A stretch of 9,832 nucleotides of DNA, taken from NCBI GenBank assembly GCA_023432465.1, contig JAEYUO010000116.1:1-9832 (forward strand). Direction: 5' to 3'. Made by a program: the position numbers and the translations under genes. Below the pieces are notes generated by a model. It was not told the origin of the DNA. It searched no databases and saw only the letters and a program-made list of their open reading frames with translations. The stretch is from Planctomycetota bacterium (lineage in GTDB: Bacteria > Planctomycetota > Phycisphaerae > Phycisphaerales > UBA1924). Positions 1 through 5,441 of the stretch are shown here, piece after piece (the first letter of the stretch is position 1; every line of letters begins with the position of its first letter).

Positions 1-1412
1 CCCCCGTCCTCACCGCCCGCATCCCAAGCTGGCCCTTCGCCGACCCCAAATCCCGCCACACCGTCTCCTACGACGAATACACCAAGACCACCTCCGGCGG
101 CATCCATGGTTACGAAGCGCTCCGCAAGGCGCTCACCATGACCCCCGAGCAGGTCACCGAGGAAGTCAAAAAGTCCCAGCTCCGCGGCCGCGGCGGTGCA
201 GGCTTCCCCACCGGCCTCAAGTGGACCTTCCTCCCCAAGCCCGACCCCAACACCGGCGACGGCGGCACTCGCTACCTCGCCATCAACGCCGACGAGTCCG
301 AGCCCGGCACCTTCAAGGACCGCCTCCTCTGCGACTTCGACCCCCACCTCGTCCTCGAAGGCATCGCCATCTGCTGCTACGCCTGCCGCATCCAGACCGC
401 CTACTTCTATATCCGCGGCGAGTATCACCACCAGGCCCGCATGATGGAGAACGCCATCAAGGAGGCCTACGCCGCCGGCATCTTCGGCAAGCAGGGCATC
501 TTCAACGGCGCGGAAACCAAGAACCCGTTCAGTAACGCCAGCGGTGGCAAGGGCTGGGCGGTCGATTGCTACCTCCACCGCGGTGCGGGCGCATACATCT
601 GCGGCGAGGAAACCGCCCTCCTCGAAGGCCTCGAAGGCAAGCGGGGCTGGCCGCGCAACAAGCCCCCCTTCCCCGCCATCAAGGGCCTCTTCGGCAAGCC
701 CACCATCATCAACAACGTCGAGACCCTCGCCCACCTCCCGCTCATCATCGGCGCAGGCGCGGAAGCCTTCATGGCCCAGGGCACCGAGTCGAGCATCAAG
801 GGCGCACCCGCCAGCTACGGCACCAAGCTCATGGGCATGTCCGGCCACGTCAACCGCCCCGGCGTCTTCGAGTTCGACCTCGGCATCCCCCTCCGCGTCT
901 TCGTCGAGAAGTACTGCGGCGGCATGCGCAACGGCAAGAAGTTCAAGGGCGCGATCCCCGGCGGCGTCTCCATGGGCATCCTCGGGCCGGATCAGTTCGA
1001 TGCCGAGCTCGACTTCGACATCGGCCGCAAGTACAACGTCCTCGGCCTCGGCACCGCCTGCCCGACGGTCTTCGACGAAGACACCGACATGGTCGCCGTC
1101 GCGCGCAACATCGCCCGCTTCTTCAAGCACGAATCCTGCGGCCAGTGCACCCCCTGCCGCGAGGGCTCCGGCTGGCTCTACCAGCTCCTCAGCCGCATCG
1201 AGGACGGCAACGCCCGCACCAAGGACCTGGACCTCGCCCTCGAGATCGCCACCAGCATGGGCGCAATGCCCGGCACCACCATCTGCGGCCTGGCCGACGG
1301 CAACAACTGGGCCGTCCGCACCATCATGAACAAGTTCCGCGGCGAGTTCGAAGCCCGCGTCAAGCCGACCTTCGTGCCCGTGAAGATGACCGTCGGCGCG
1401 GCGGCGAGGTAA
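1..1412 (+). CDS. nuoF: NADH-quinone oxidoreductase subunit F (NuoF), 5' end outside the window
   Basis: This subunit of complex I binds NADH and FMN and passes electrons to a 4Fe-4S cluster at the tip of the peripheral arm, on the cytoplasmic side. The reading frame (first full codon at base 3) is open to the left edge, and the residues before the ATG at 138 look like NuoF (GGIHGYEALRKALTMTPEQV), so 138 is an internal Met and not the start. About 469 residues are visible. The glycine-rich NADH/FMN motif GRGGAGFPTGLKW is at visible residues 62-74, and the GAYICGEETALLEGLEGKRG segment is near bases 588-650. The cluster ligands are Cys379, Cys382 and Cys385 (CGQCTPCREG) plus Cys428 (TTICGLAD). 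A stretch at about bases 490-560, before the HRGAGAY motif, seems some 15 residues longer than in the NuoF proteins I remember. There is no extra ferredoxin domain at the C-terminus, which argues against a HoxF/HydB hydrogenase subunit. No nuoG follows. Confidence 0.95.
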   Translation, partial: PVLTARIPSWPFADPKSRHTVSYDEYTKTTSGGIHGYEALRKALTMTPEQVTEEVKKSQLRGRGGAGFPTGLKWTFLPKPDPNTGDGGTRYLAINADESEPGTFKDRLLCDFDPHLVLEGIAICCYACRIQTAYFYIRGEYHHQARMMENAIKEAYAAGIFGKQGIFNGAETKNPFSNASGGKGWAVDCYLHRGAGAYICGEETALLEGLEGKRGWPRNKPPFPAIKGLFGKPTIINNVETLAHLPLIIGAGAEAFMAQGTESSIKGAPASYGTKLMGMSGHVNRPGVFEFDLGIPLRVFVEKYCGGMRNGKKFKGAIPGGVSMGILGPDQFDAELDFDIGRKYNVLGLGTACPTVFDEDTDMVAVARNIARFFKHESCGQCTPCREGSGWLYQLLSRIEDGNARTKDLDLALEIATSMGAMPGTTICGLADGNNWAVRTIMNKFRGEFEARVKPTFVPVKMTVGAAAR

Positions 1413-1428
1413 GATTCCGTACACACGC

Positions 1429-1433
1429 GAGGA
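1429..1433 (+). promoter_or_regulatory. Shine-Dalgarno site of the 76-residue gene
   Basis: GAGGA lies five bases before the ATG at 1439. It fixes the start of the small downstream gene and shows that this gene is translated independently of nuoF, whose stop is 26 bases before that ATG. Confidence 0.6.
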
Positions 1434-1438
1434 CCGGT

Positions 1439-1669
1439 ATGACCACCGAGCAGCTCCACACCCTCCACACCGCGCGGCCGTTCATCCCGTTCGATATGGT
1501 CATGGCCGACGGCACCCGCTACCACGTCCCGCACCCCGAGTACCTCGCCTACGTCCCCAAGACCCGCACCTGCACGGTCTATGACGAGCACGGTGTCGCT
1601 CGCATCCTCGACCTGCTCCTGATGACTGCGCTCGAAGTCGTAAAGCCCCGCCGCCGCAAGGCGGGTTGA
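1439..1669 (+). CDS. Small conserved hypothetical protein (76 residues)
   Basis: The function is unknown. The protein begins MTTEQLHTLHTARPFIPFDM, continues with a basic/polar stretch including HVPHPEYLAYVP, and ends with ILDLLLMTALEV and a basic tail. The pattern of an N-terminal amphipathic helix, a PFxPF-type turn, an ADGT hairpin, an HPEYLA segment and a final DLLL-T-LEV strand matches a family of short proteins I associate with planctomycete genomes and a few other phyla (from memory). No signal peptide or membrane segment is apparent. The ATG is chosen because GAGGA lies five bases upstream and the family pattern starts there. A longer open frame running back into nuoF (from 566) has no protein-like composition and is a shadow. 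The gene follows nuoF on the same strand after 26 bases and is probably co-transcribed with it. No link to complex I can be shown. Confidence 0.8.
   Translation: MTTEQLHTLHTARPFIPFDMVMADGTRYHVPHPEYLAYVPKTRTCTVYDEHGVARILDLLLMTALEVVKPRRRKAG
1647..1665 (+). terminator. Possible weak terminator hairpin at the end of the 76-residue gene
   Basis: CCCGCC (1647-1652) and GGCGGG (1660-1665) form a six-pair GC stem with a seven-base loop. The stem sits in the last codons, just before the stop, and is followed by TTGATT and not a true T-run. It could slow or end transcription of the nuoF unit, but without a U-tract this is weak. Confidence 0.25.
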
Positions 1670-1697
1670 TTCCAACCCCAACATGCTCCCGTCTTAC

Positions 1698-1920
1698 CGC
1701 CCCAACGGGGCGCCGGGCTATAGTTGCGGTCCAGCATCGCGCATCGATGCGCAGACCGTGGGAAGAGAGCGCGCCCGTCTTTCCGTGCTCTTCTTGCCTC
1801 GCGTCCCAGCGGGACGCCGGGCTGTAGCCACGGTCAAGATCCGCGTAGCGGACCGCAGACCGTGGAAAGAGAGCTCGCACATCATCCTCCCTCCCCTGGC
1901 AATCTCGCCCCGGAGGGGCG
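1698..1920. repeat. Hairpin repeat block, three copies at exactly 104-base spacing
   Basis: Three 15-base hairpins start at 1698, 1802 and 1906. Each has a six-pair stem and a three-base loop: CGCCCC/GGGGCG, CGTCCC/GGGACG and CGCCCC/GGGGCG. The C to T change at stem position 3 of the second copy is matched by G to A on the other arm, so pairing is kept. After copies 1 and 2 comes CCGGGCT(A/G)TAG and then a compound hairpin. In copy 1 its outer arms are TTGCGGTC (1724-1731) and GACCGTGG (1754-1761), with G-T pairs, enclosing GCATCG/CGATGC (1734-1739, 1745-1750). In copy 2 the outer arms are CCACGGTC (1828-1835) and GACCGTGG (1858-1865), enclosing TCCGC/GCGGA (1840-1844, 1848-1852). Both compound hairpins are followed by (G/A)AAGAGAGC. 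The third copy keeps only the first hairpin. No protein-like frame covers the block. It resembles REP-like palindromic repeats, but a structured RNA is also possible. Confidence 0.75.
1906..1920 (-). terminator. Third repeat hairpin as possible terminator of the small - strand genes
   Basis: On the - strand this GC-rich six-pair hairpin begins six bases after the TGA (1927-1929) of the 117-residue gene. It is placed where a terminator would be, but no T-run follows it on that strand. Its primary identity is the third copy of the 104-base repeat. Confidence 0.3.
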
Positions 1921-1926
1921 AAGGAC

Positions 1927-2280
1927 TCACTCCTCATCGATCACACCAAGCGAAGCACGGCCCACTGCAAGACGAACTATGCGCTCCGTGTCGCTCGATT
2001 CGTACTCTTGCCACAGCACCTCGGCGATGTGTTGCCACACGTCATACACATGCGGCAGTGCGCCGCCCCACGCCGCATCTTCGCCGTGCTCGGCCCGGAT
2101 GCTCTCCACAAAAACACCGACTTCACCAAGCCGCGATGCAACGCCGATCCACCCTCCGGCAAGGTCCATGATGTCGCGGAGACGGCTGTCGCCATCATCA
2201 TCCGCGAGCTGCATCAACCGGAACTGGTCCGCGATCCCGGCCGCGTGCATCGCGCTCGCCTGAGCGTGCTTCTCGTTCAC
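1927..2280 (-). CDS. Hypothetical protein, 117 residues, GTG start coupled to the upstream gene
   Basis: I do not recognise this protein. It is acidic (many Asp and Glu), probably mostly helical and soluble, with no signal peptide or membrane segment. Features are RLMQLADDDGDSRLRDIMDL in the N-terminal half and HVYDVWQHIAEVLWQEYESS near the C-terminus. The start is set at the GTG of bases 2280-2278, because it overlaps the TGA (2279-2277) of the upstream gene as GTGA, and purine-rich AAGGGGCAAGGGA precedes it. The frame is open further back to 2319, but that extension runs inside the upstream gene and reads as low-complexity Gly/Glu/Arg. The four-base overlap implies that the two small proteins are made together and may act together. 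The gene ends six bases before the third hairpin of the 104-base repeat. Confidence 0.65.
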   Translation of the reverse strand: MNEKHAQASAMHAAGIADQFRLMQLADDDGDSRLRDIMDLAGGWIGVASRLGEVGVFVESIRAEHGEDAAWGGALPHVYDVWQHIAEVLWQEYESSDTERIVRLAVGRASLGVIDEE

Positions 2281-2495
2281 GTCCCTTGCCCCTTCTTCGC
2301 GCTCGCCGCCTCCGGCCACGTCGCCGCGGCCTCCTCAAAGCTTCGATACGCGCTGTCTACAATCTCGGCGCGCCCATCCGCATCAACGCTCACCACCGCG
2401 AACAGATAGTCCTGCTCGCCGCTCCCGCAGTGCACAAACGTGTCCCGGCCGTCAAAGCTCTCGATCTTCACGATGAAGTGCCGCTGCTGCCCCAT
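2277..2495 (-). CDS. Hypothetical protein, 72 residues, first of a coupled pair
   Basis: I do not recognise this protein. It starts MGQQRHFIVKIESFDGRDTF, continues with alternating hydrophobic and polar residues (DYLFAVVSVDADGRAEIVDS) that suggest a small beta-rich fold, and ends in an Ala/Glu-rich helix (YRSFEEAAATWPEAA). No export signal is seen. ATG at 2495 is preferred over the in-frame TTG at 2501, because AGG about eight bases upstream is well spaced for the ATG and too close for the TTG. Its stop overlaps the start of the next gene as GTGA. On the + strand side, the spacer with the three palindromes separates it from the antitoxin gene, which is divergently transcribed. Confidence 0.6.
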   Translation of the reverse strand: MGQQRHFIVKIESFDGRDTFVHCGSGEQDYLFAVVSVDADGRAEIVDSAYRSFEEAAATWPEAASAKKGQGT

Positions 2496-2640
2496 GCCCA
2501 AAGCCTGGGAAGAATGCCGTTGACAGTCAATCCATGAGCGAACTCTGGACTACCCCGACAAGGGAGTGATCCGTCAAGAGCAGAGTGAATCTGATGGTGA
2601 ATGAGCCGTACAAAATGCGATTTTCGCCTTGTGTCTGCAT

Positions 2641-2674
2641 AGCATCTGCGCAGTATATATACTGCGCAGATGCT
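2641..2674. repeat. Perfect 34-base palindrome P1 with T/A core
   Basis: Bases 2641-2657 are the exact reverse complement of 2658-2674. The arms are AGCATCTGCGCAG and CTGCGCAGATGCT around the core TATATATA. It can form a long uninterrupted hairpin in RNA or a cruciform in DNA, and it is equally a two-fold symmetric protein site. It has no T-run after it. It is the farthest of three such palindromes from the antitoxin gene, centred about 190 bases before the ATG. Confidence 0.9.
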
Positions 2675-2722
2675 GATTACCTTCCTCTCTTGGTTTTCAA
2701 GAGAGTCATTGGGAGTCTGCCG

Positions 2723-2754
2723 GGTGTCATGTGGTATATATACCACATGACACC
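2723..2754. repeat. Perfect 32-base palindrome P2 with T/A core
   Basis: Bases 2723-2738 are the exact reverse complement of 2739-2754. The arms are GGTGTCATGTGG and CCACATGACACC around TATATATA. It shares the core and the flanking G(G)TATATATAC(C) with P1 and P3, but its outer arms differ from those of P1. Its centre is 81 bases from that of P1 and 88 bases from that of P3. Confidence 0.9.
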
Positions 2755-2787
2755 AGCTAGGCACATTCTCTGCCCAGACGGATCCCA

Positions 2788-2810
2788 GGTCGACAACAGC
2801 GTGGTTGACC
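2788..2810. repeat. Short inverted repeat overlapping the candidate -35 element
   Basis: GGTCGAC (2788-2794) and GTTGACC (2804-2810) are inverted with one G-T pair and a nine-base spacer. The right arm includes the candidate -35 TTGACC. It could be an additional regulator site or chance. Confidence 0.35.
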
Positions 2811-2832
2811 CAGGTGGTGTAGTATATATACC
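2805..2832 (+). promoter_or_regulatory. Candidate promoter of the antitoxin gene, overlapped by P3
   Basis: TTGACC (2805-2810) matches a sigma-70 type -35 element in five of six bases. After 16 bases comes TATACC (2827-2832), four of six for a -10. Transcription would begin only a few bases before the ATG at 2848, giving a nearly leaderless mRNA, which fits the absence of a Shine-Dalgarno site. Palindrome P3 covers the whole spacer and the -10, so any protein bound there would block RNA polymerase. This is inferred from position and consensus only. Confidence 0.4.
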
Positions 2833-2842
2833 ACACCACCTG
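2811..2842. repeat. Near-perfect 32-base palindrome P3, probable operator of the antitoxin gene
   Basis: The arms CAGGTGGTGTAG and CCACACCACCTG flank TATATATA. Only one pair (A at 2821 against C at 2832) breaks the symmetry. The palindrome ends five bases before the AbiEi start codon and overlaps the candidate -10. AbiEi-type proteins are known to repress their own promoter by binding inverted repeats, so an autoregulatory operator is the simplest reading. The alternative is a selected RNA or cruciform structure. Confidence 0.6.
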
Positions 2843-2847
2843 TCCCC

Positions 2848-3720
2848 ATGGCTACTCGACTCTCCATCTCCAAAGCCGACATCGTCAAAGCCATCGAGGC
2901 AAGTGCTACACCCGTCTTTCGTCAGAAGGATCTCAGCGCTCTCCTCCAAGAGAACCGGGCGTTCTGGCGACTCGCCCAATCGACAACTCTCCCCAAGTTC
3001 ATCGAGTTTCTGCTCGCGAGCACAAAGCTCCGTCGAATCCACCTGGCATTACCACATCGACCCGAAACCCTATTCGTTTGGGGGGAGGTGTCGCCGTACG
3101 TGATCGCCGCCGCAGCGAAGCCGAACGCGTACATCTGCCACTTCAGTGCAATGCGGCTCCACGACCTCACCGATCAGGTGCCAGAGACCATCTACGCCAA
3201 TCACGAGCAGCGCCCGCTCCCCCACCCTGATGGCAAGCTTACCCAGAGCGCGATCGATGCCGCGTTTAAACGTCCGCAGCGACTGACCAAGAACATCGCC
3301 CCAATGGGCGACCGCCGATTGTGCCTCATCAACGGCAAGCACACCGGTCAGCTGGGCGTCATCAGCATGAAAGATGATGACGGTCTTGAGTTCCGTGTGA
3401 CGGGACTCGAGCGAACGCTCATCGATATCACCGTACGACCCTACTACGCGGGAGGAGTTGGCGACGTGCTTGAGGCCTTTCGCCGCGCGGCGGGCCGCGT
3501 GTCGATCAACAAGCTGTCGGCCATGCTCAAGCAGATGGACTTTGTGTATCCGTATGAGCAGTCGATCGGCTTCTACCTGCAACGATCAGGAGCCTACGAG
3601 CCGGCACGCCTGGAGATGTTCCGGAAGCGAAAGTTCACCCATGACTTCTACCTGACGTACGCCATGAAGGAGAAGGAGTACTCACCTGAGTGGAGGCTCT
3701 TTTTCCCAGCGGGCCTGTAG
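2848..3720 (+). CDS. AbiEi-family antitoxin / transcriptional regulator of a type IV toxin-antitoxin system
   Basis: The 290-residue protein reads as an AbiEi-type antitoxin. It has an N-terminal winged-helix-like part (about residues 5-70, with VFRQKDLSALLQENRAFWRL as the likely recognition region). A central segment, AYICHFSAMRLHDLTDQVPE (residues 94-113), is typical of the family. The C-terminal part contains FRVTGLERTLIDITVRPYYA (182-201) followed by GGVGDVLEAF, and ends with helices including YEQSIGFYLQRSGAY. In characterised systems the N-terminal domain represses the promoter and the C-terminal domain counteracts the toxin without binding it stably. The ATG at 2848 follows P3 by five bases and has no Shine-Dalgarno site, so a short or absent leader is likely. 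Its 3' end overlaps the convergent AbiEii gene by 39 bases. Hand-counted lines give 53-60% GC, below the backbone genes. The family assignment is by motif, so the exact subfamily is uncertain. Confidence 0.85.
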   Translation: MATRLSISKADIVKAIEASATPVFRQKDLSALLQENRAFWRLAQSTTLPKFIEFLLASTKLRRIHLALPHRPETLFVWGEVSPYVIAAAAKPNAYICHFSAMRLHDLTDQVPETIYANHEQRPLPHPDGKLTQSAIDAAFKRPQRLTKNIAPMGDRRLCLINGKHTGQLGVISMKDDDGLEFRVTGLERTLIDITVRPYYAGGVGDVLEAFRRAAGRVSINKLSAMLKQMDFVYPYEQSIGFYLQRSGAYEPARLEMFRKRKFTHDFYLTYAMKEKEYSPEWRLFFPAGL

Positions 3721-4608
3721 GGGTCGCAGCTGTGCGACAAGCAAATCGACGTACTGGTCGAACTCCAAGAGTTCGTGATCTGACCGCACCGTGGCCTTGA
3801 CGGCTTCGAATCCCTCGCGGTGAAACTCGCGGCGTTCCGAAATCAACCCGATCAACTGCATGGGCACCCGCTTGGCATCGAACATTCCCTTCAGAATGCG
3901 CCAGGCATCGTCGCTGGCAAGATCAATGTCCTCGGTCGTGTTCAGGTAGTGGATGTCGAAGAAGTCGCGAGCGCGTGGACGCGCTGAGTCGCTGTGCACA
4001 ATCTTCCTATACTCGGGCATCTGTTGGCAGATGGCACGGATCTTCTCGCACACAATCATCAGCGGAGAGTACATGTAGACCGTGTATCCATCGATCTCCT
4101 TCGCGACCTTGTCGACAACGTACTCGTGCTTGCTCAAATCAACCACGAAGGCTCGCTGTTCGTCTTTGCCGAGCGGGAGTGCATTTGTGCGCCGCTTGTG
4201 CGGCGTGCCCTCGAAGCGATCGAAATCAGACTTTGCGATTACTTTGAACTCCAGCGTGAATCCTCCCCAGAACTCACCGAGCAGGTCGTTCTTCAGATTC
4301 GGCGGCGCCTTGGCGAGCTTCACGTCAAGGACAGCGAAGCCCTCCGCCAGGAAGGTCTCTACAAGCAGCTTCTCGATAAGCGTCCGAGTGCTCTTGAGAT
4401 CACCCAACTCCCCGTCGATCGAGAAGTCCAAGTCAAGCGATTGTCGCACGGGCGCCGCATGGGAGAAGCGGATCGCATTGCCGCCCTTCAAAACCAGCCG
4501 ATCCATAAGCGAATCATCCGACACGAGCGCAATGATCGTCAGTCGCTTGATCTGATCAAGAGCCTCGGCCTTCAACATGGGTAACAGTTTACTCGGTCGG
4601 CTAGCCAT
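3682..4608 (-). CDS. AbiEii/AbiGii-family nucleotidyltransferase toxin
   Basis: This 308-residue protein belongs to the AbiEii (DUF1814-type) nucleotidyltransferases, toxins of type IV systems that block growth, for example during phage infection. Related enzymes transfer nucleotides onto tRNA ends; the target here is unknown. The motifs are complete: KGGNAIRF at 41-48 and RQSLDLDFS at 55-63, with Asp59 and Asp61 as metal-binding residues. Lys189 lies in CEKIRA, and RARDFFDIHYL at 212-222 includes Asp215 and Asp218. The enzyme therefore looks active. ATG at 4608 gives the usual length; ATG at 4578 (MLKAEALDQ) is an alternative, and neither has a clear Shine-Dalgarno site. The gene converges on the antitoxin gene and overlaps its end by 39 bases. 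It starts 32 bases after the HNH nuclease stop on the same strand, so it may be transcribed with that gene. Confidence 0.9.
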   Translation of the reverse strand: MASRPSKLLPMLKAEALDQIKRLTIIALVSDDSLMDRLVLKGGNAIRFSHAAPVRQSLDLDFSIDGELGDLKSTRTLIEKLLVETFLAEGFAVLDVKLAKAPPNLKNDLLGEFWGGFTLEFKVIAKSDFDRFEGTPHKRRTNALPLGKDEQRAFVVDLSKHEYVVDKVAKEIDGYTVYMYSPLMIVCEKIRAICQQMPEYRKIVHSDSARPRARDFFDIHYLNTTEDIDLASDDAWRILKGMFDAKRVPMQLIGLISERREFHREGFEAVKATVRSDHELLEFDQYVDLLVAQLRPLQARWEKEPPLR

Positions 4609-4614
4609 CGTTAC

Positions 4615-4633
4615 GAAACGAGCACAGAAACGA
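4615..4633. repeat. Direct repeat GAAACGA in the toxin leader
   Basis: GAAACGA occurs at 4615-4621 and 4627-4633, a 12-base period, filling most of the 32-base gap between the nuclease stop and the toxin start. It could be a tandem protein site controlling the toxin or chance. Confidence 0.35.
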
Positions 4634-4640
4634 CTTCGAC

Positions 4641-5441
4641 CTAGGCGCGAAACACTGTCTGGCCATGCCGCGTCATCGTCTCTCTGTCCGGCCTAAACCT
4701 CTCCGGCATCTGGATCACCCTCCCCGCCCGGCTCGCAAACATCTCCTCGTACACCGGCCCGGGCACCTCCGCCTTCAGCCGCTTCGACAGCTTCAACTCA
4801 AACCGGTCCGTGAACGTGATCAACCCGCGGTCAAACGCGGCATCGTGCAGCGCGTTCAGACAGAGGCCGTTCCGCGGATCGAGCCGCAGCGTCTCATCGG
4901 CTGCCCACGGGACGATGTGGCTGGCCCGCAGCAGGGCATCGCAGGTGATGCCCGTGATGCAGCACTTGTAGTCGTGCGCCGCGAGGACCGCCGCGCGGAA
5001 GAAGCTCTGCCCTCGCCGCTGCGCCACTTCGCGCATCACCTCCGTCGGCCCAACCGGCGCAGTCCGCGGCCCCTTGCGCCGTCGTTTCGCCCCCCCAATC
5101 CCGCCCGCCGCCTCCTCTTCCAGCTCGATTGCCGCAGCGTGCGGAAGCTCGATGACCGGTGAGTTCGCCGCCAGTACATCCCATTTCCCGTAGAACTCCG
5201 CCCAGATGTCCCGGTCCGCCTTCGACGTGTTCCCCATCCCGCCGACCCCGCGCCCCCGAAGTTCCGGGTCGAGGCTCGCAAAGTTCACCAGCTTCAGCGA
5301 CACTGCCGACGGCGTCCGCCCGATCTCCTTCGCCAGCGCGATGATGCCTGGGTTCCGCGCGTGCATCTTGCCAAACGGGATCTGGCAGTACAGCGACAAC
5401 GCCTTGAGCAACTGCTCCCGCGACCACGCGACTCGTTCCAT
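4641..5441 (-). CDS. HNH endonuclease (HNH_2 type), 266 residues
   Basis: The protein has two parts. Residues 1-65 (MERVAWSREQLLKALSLYCQ, then the segment GRTPSAVSLKLVNFASLDP) form a helical domain with a helix-turn-helix look, typical of the N-terminus of this widespread HNH family. After a basic linker (KRRRKGPR, 119-126), residues 145-215 form the nuclease: CCITG (160-164), RASHIVPW (172-179, His175), DPRNGLCLNALHDAAFDRG (188-206, Asn191 and His199). The metal-binding and catalytic residues are present, so it is probably active on DNA; its target is unknown. ATG at 5441 is chosen because the family starts with this WSREQLL-type segment. The frame extends to 5534, but the extra residues look random. 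No Shine-Dalgarno site is seen. One counted line is 70% GC, like the backbone and unlike the AbiE genes, so it may be older than they are at this site. It sits directly upstream of the toxin on the same strand. Confidence 0.9.
   Translation of the reverse strand: MERVAWSREQLLKALSLYCQIPFGKMHARNPGIIALAKEIGRTPSAVSLKLVNFASLDPELRGRGVGGMGNTSKADRDIWAEFYGKWDVLAANSPVIELPHAAAIELEEEAAGGIGGAKRRRKGPRTAPVGPTEVMREVAQRRGQSFFRAAVLAAHDYKCCITGITCDALLRASHIVPWAADETLRLDPRNGLCLNALHDAAFDRGLITFTDRFELKLSKRLKAEVPGPVYEEMFASRAGRVIQMPERFRPDRETMTRHGQTVFRA

Noticed and set aside
138..140. ATG at 138 as the start of nuoF
   Set aside because: The frame is open to base 3, and the residues before 138 match NuoF, so this is an internal Met.
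544..1669. Long alternative + strand frames over nuoF
   Set aside because: They are Ser/Pro/Arg-rich shadows. Only the last 76 codons of the frame that ends at 1669 form a real gene, beginning at 1439.
1698..1920. 104-base repeats as a CRISPR array
   Set aside because: The units are themselves hairpins with diverged sequence, only two and a part copies exist, and there are no uniform spacers or cas genes.
2641..2842. Palindromes P1-P3 as intrinsic terminators
   Set aside because: None is followed by a T-run on either strand, and three in a row before a start codon does not fit termination.
1670..2850. tRNA or other standard RNA gene in the spacers
   Set aside because: I looked for a cloverleaf with a T-loop motif and acceptor stem and found none; the hairpins are simple or nested stems.
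2585..3103. 172-codon + strand frame through the palindromes into abiEi
   Set aside because: It reads through palindromic spacer DNA and then out of frame with abiEi; composition is not protein-like.
3994..4584. 196-codon + strand frame opposite the toxin gene
   Set aside because: It lies wholly antisense to the AbiEii gene, which carries all family motifs. The + strand product shows no recognisable features.
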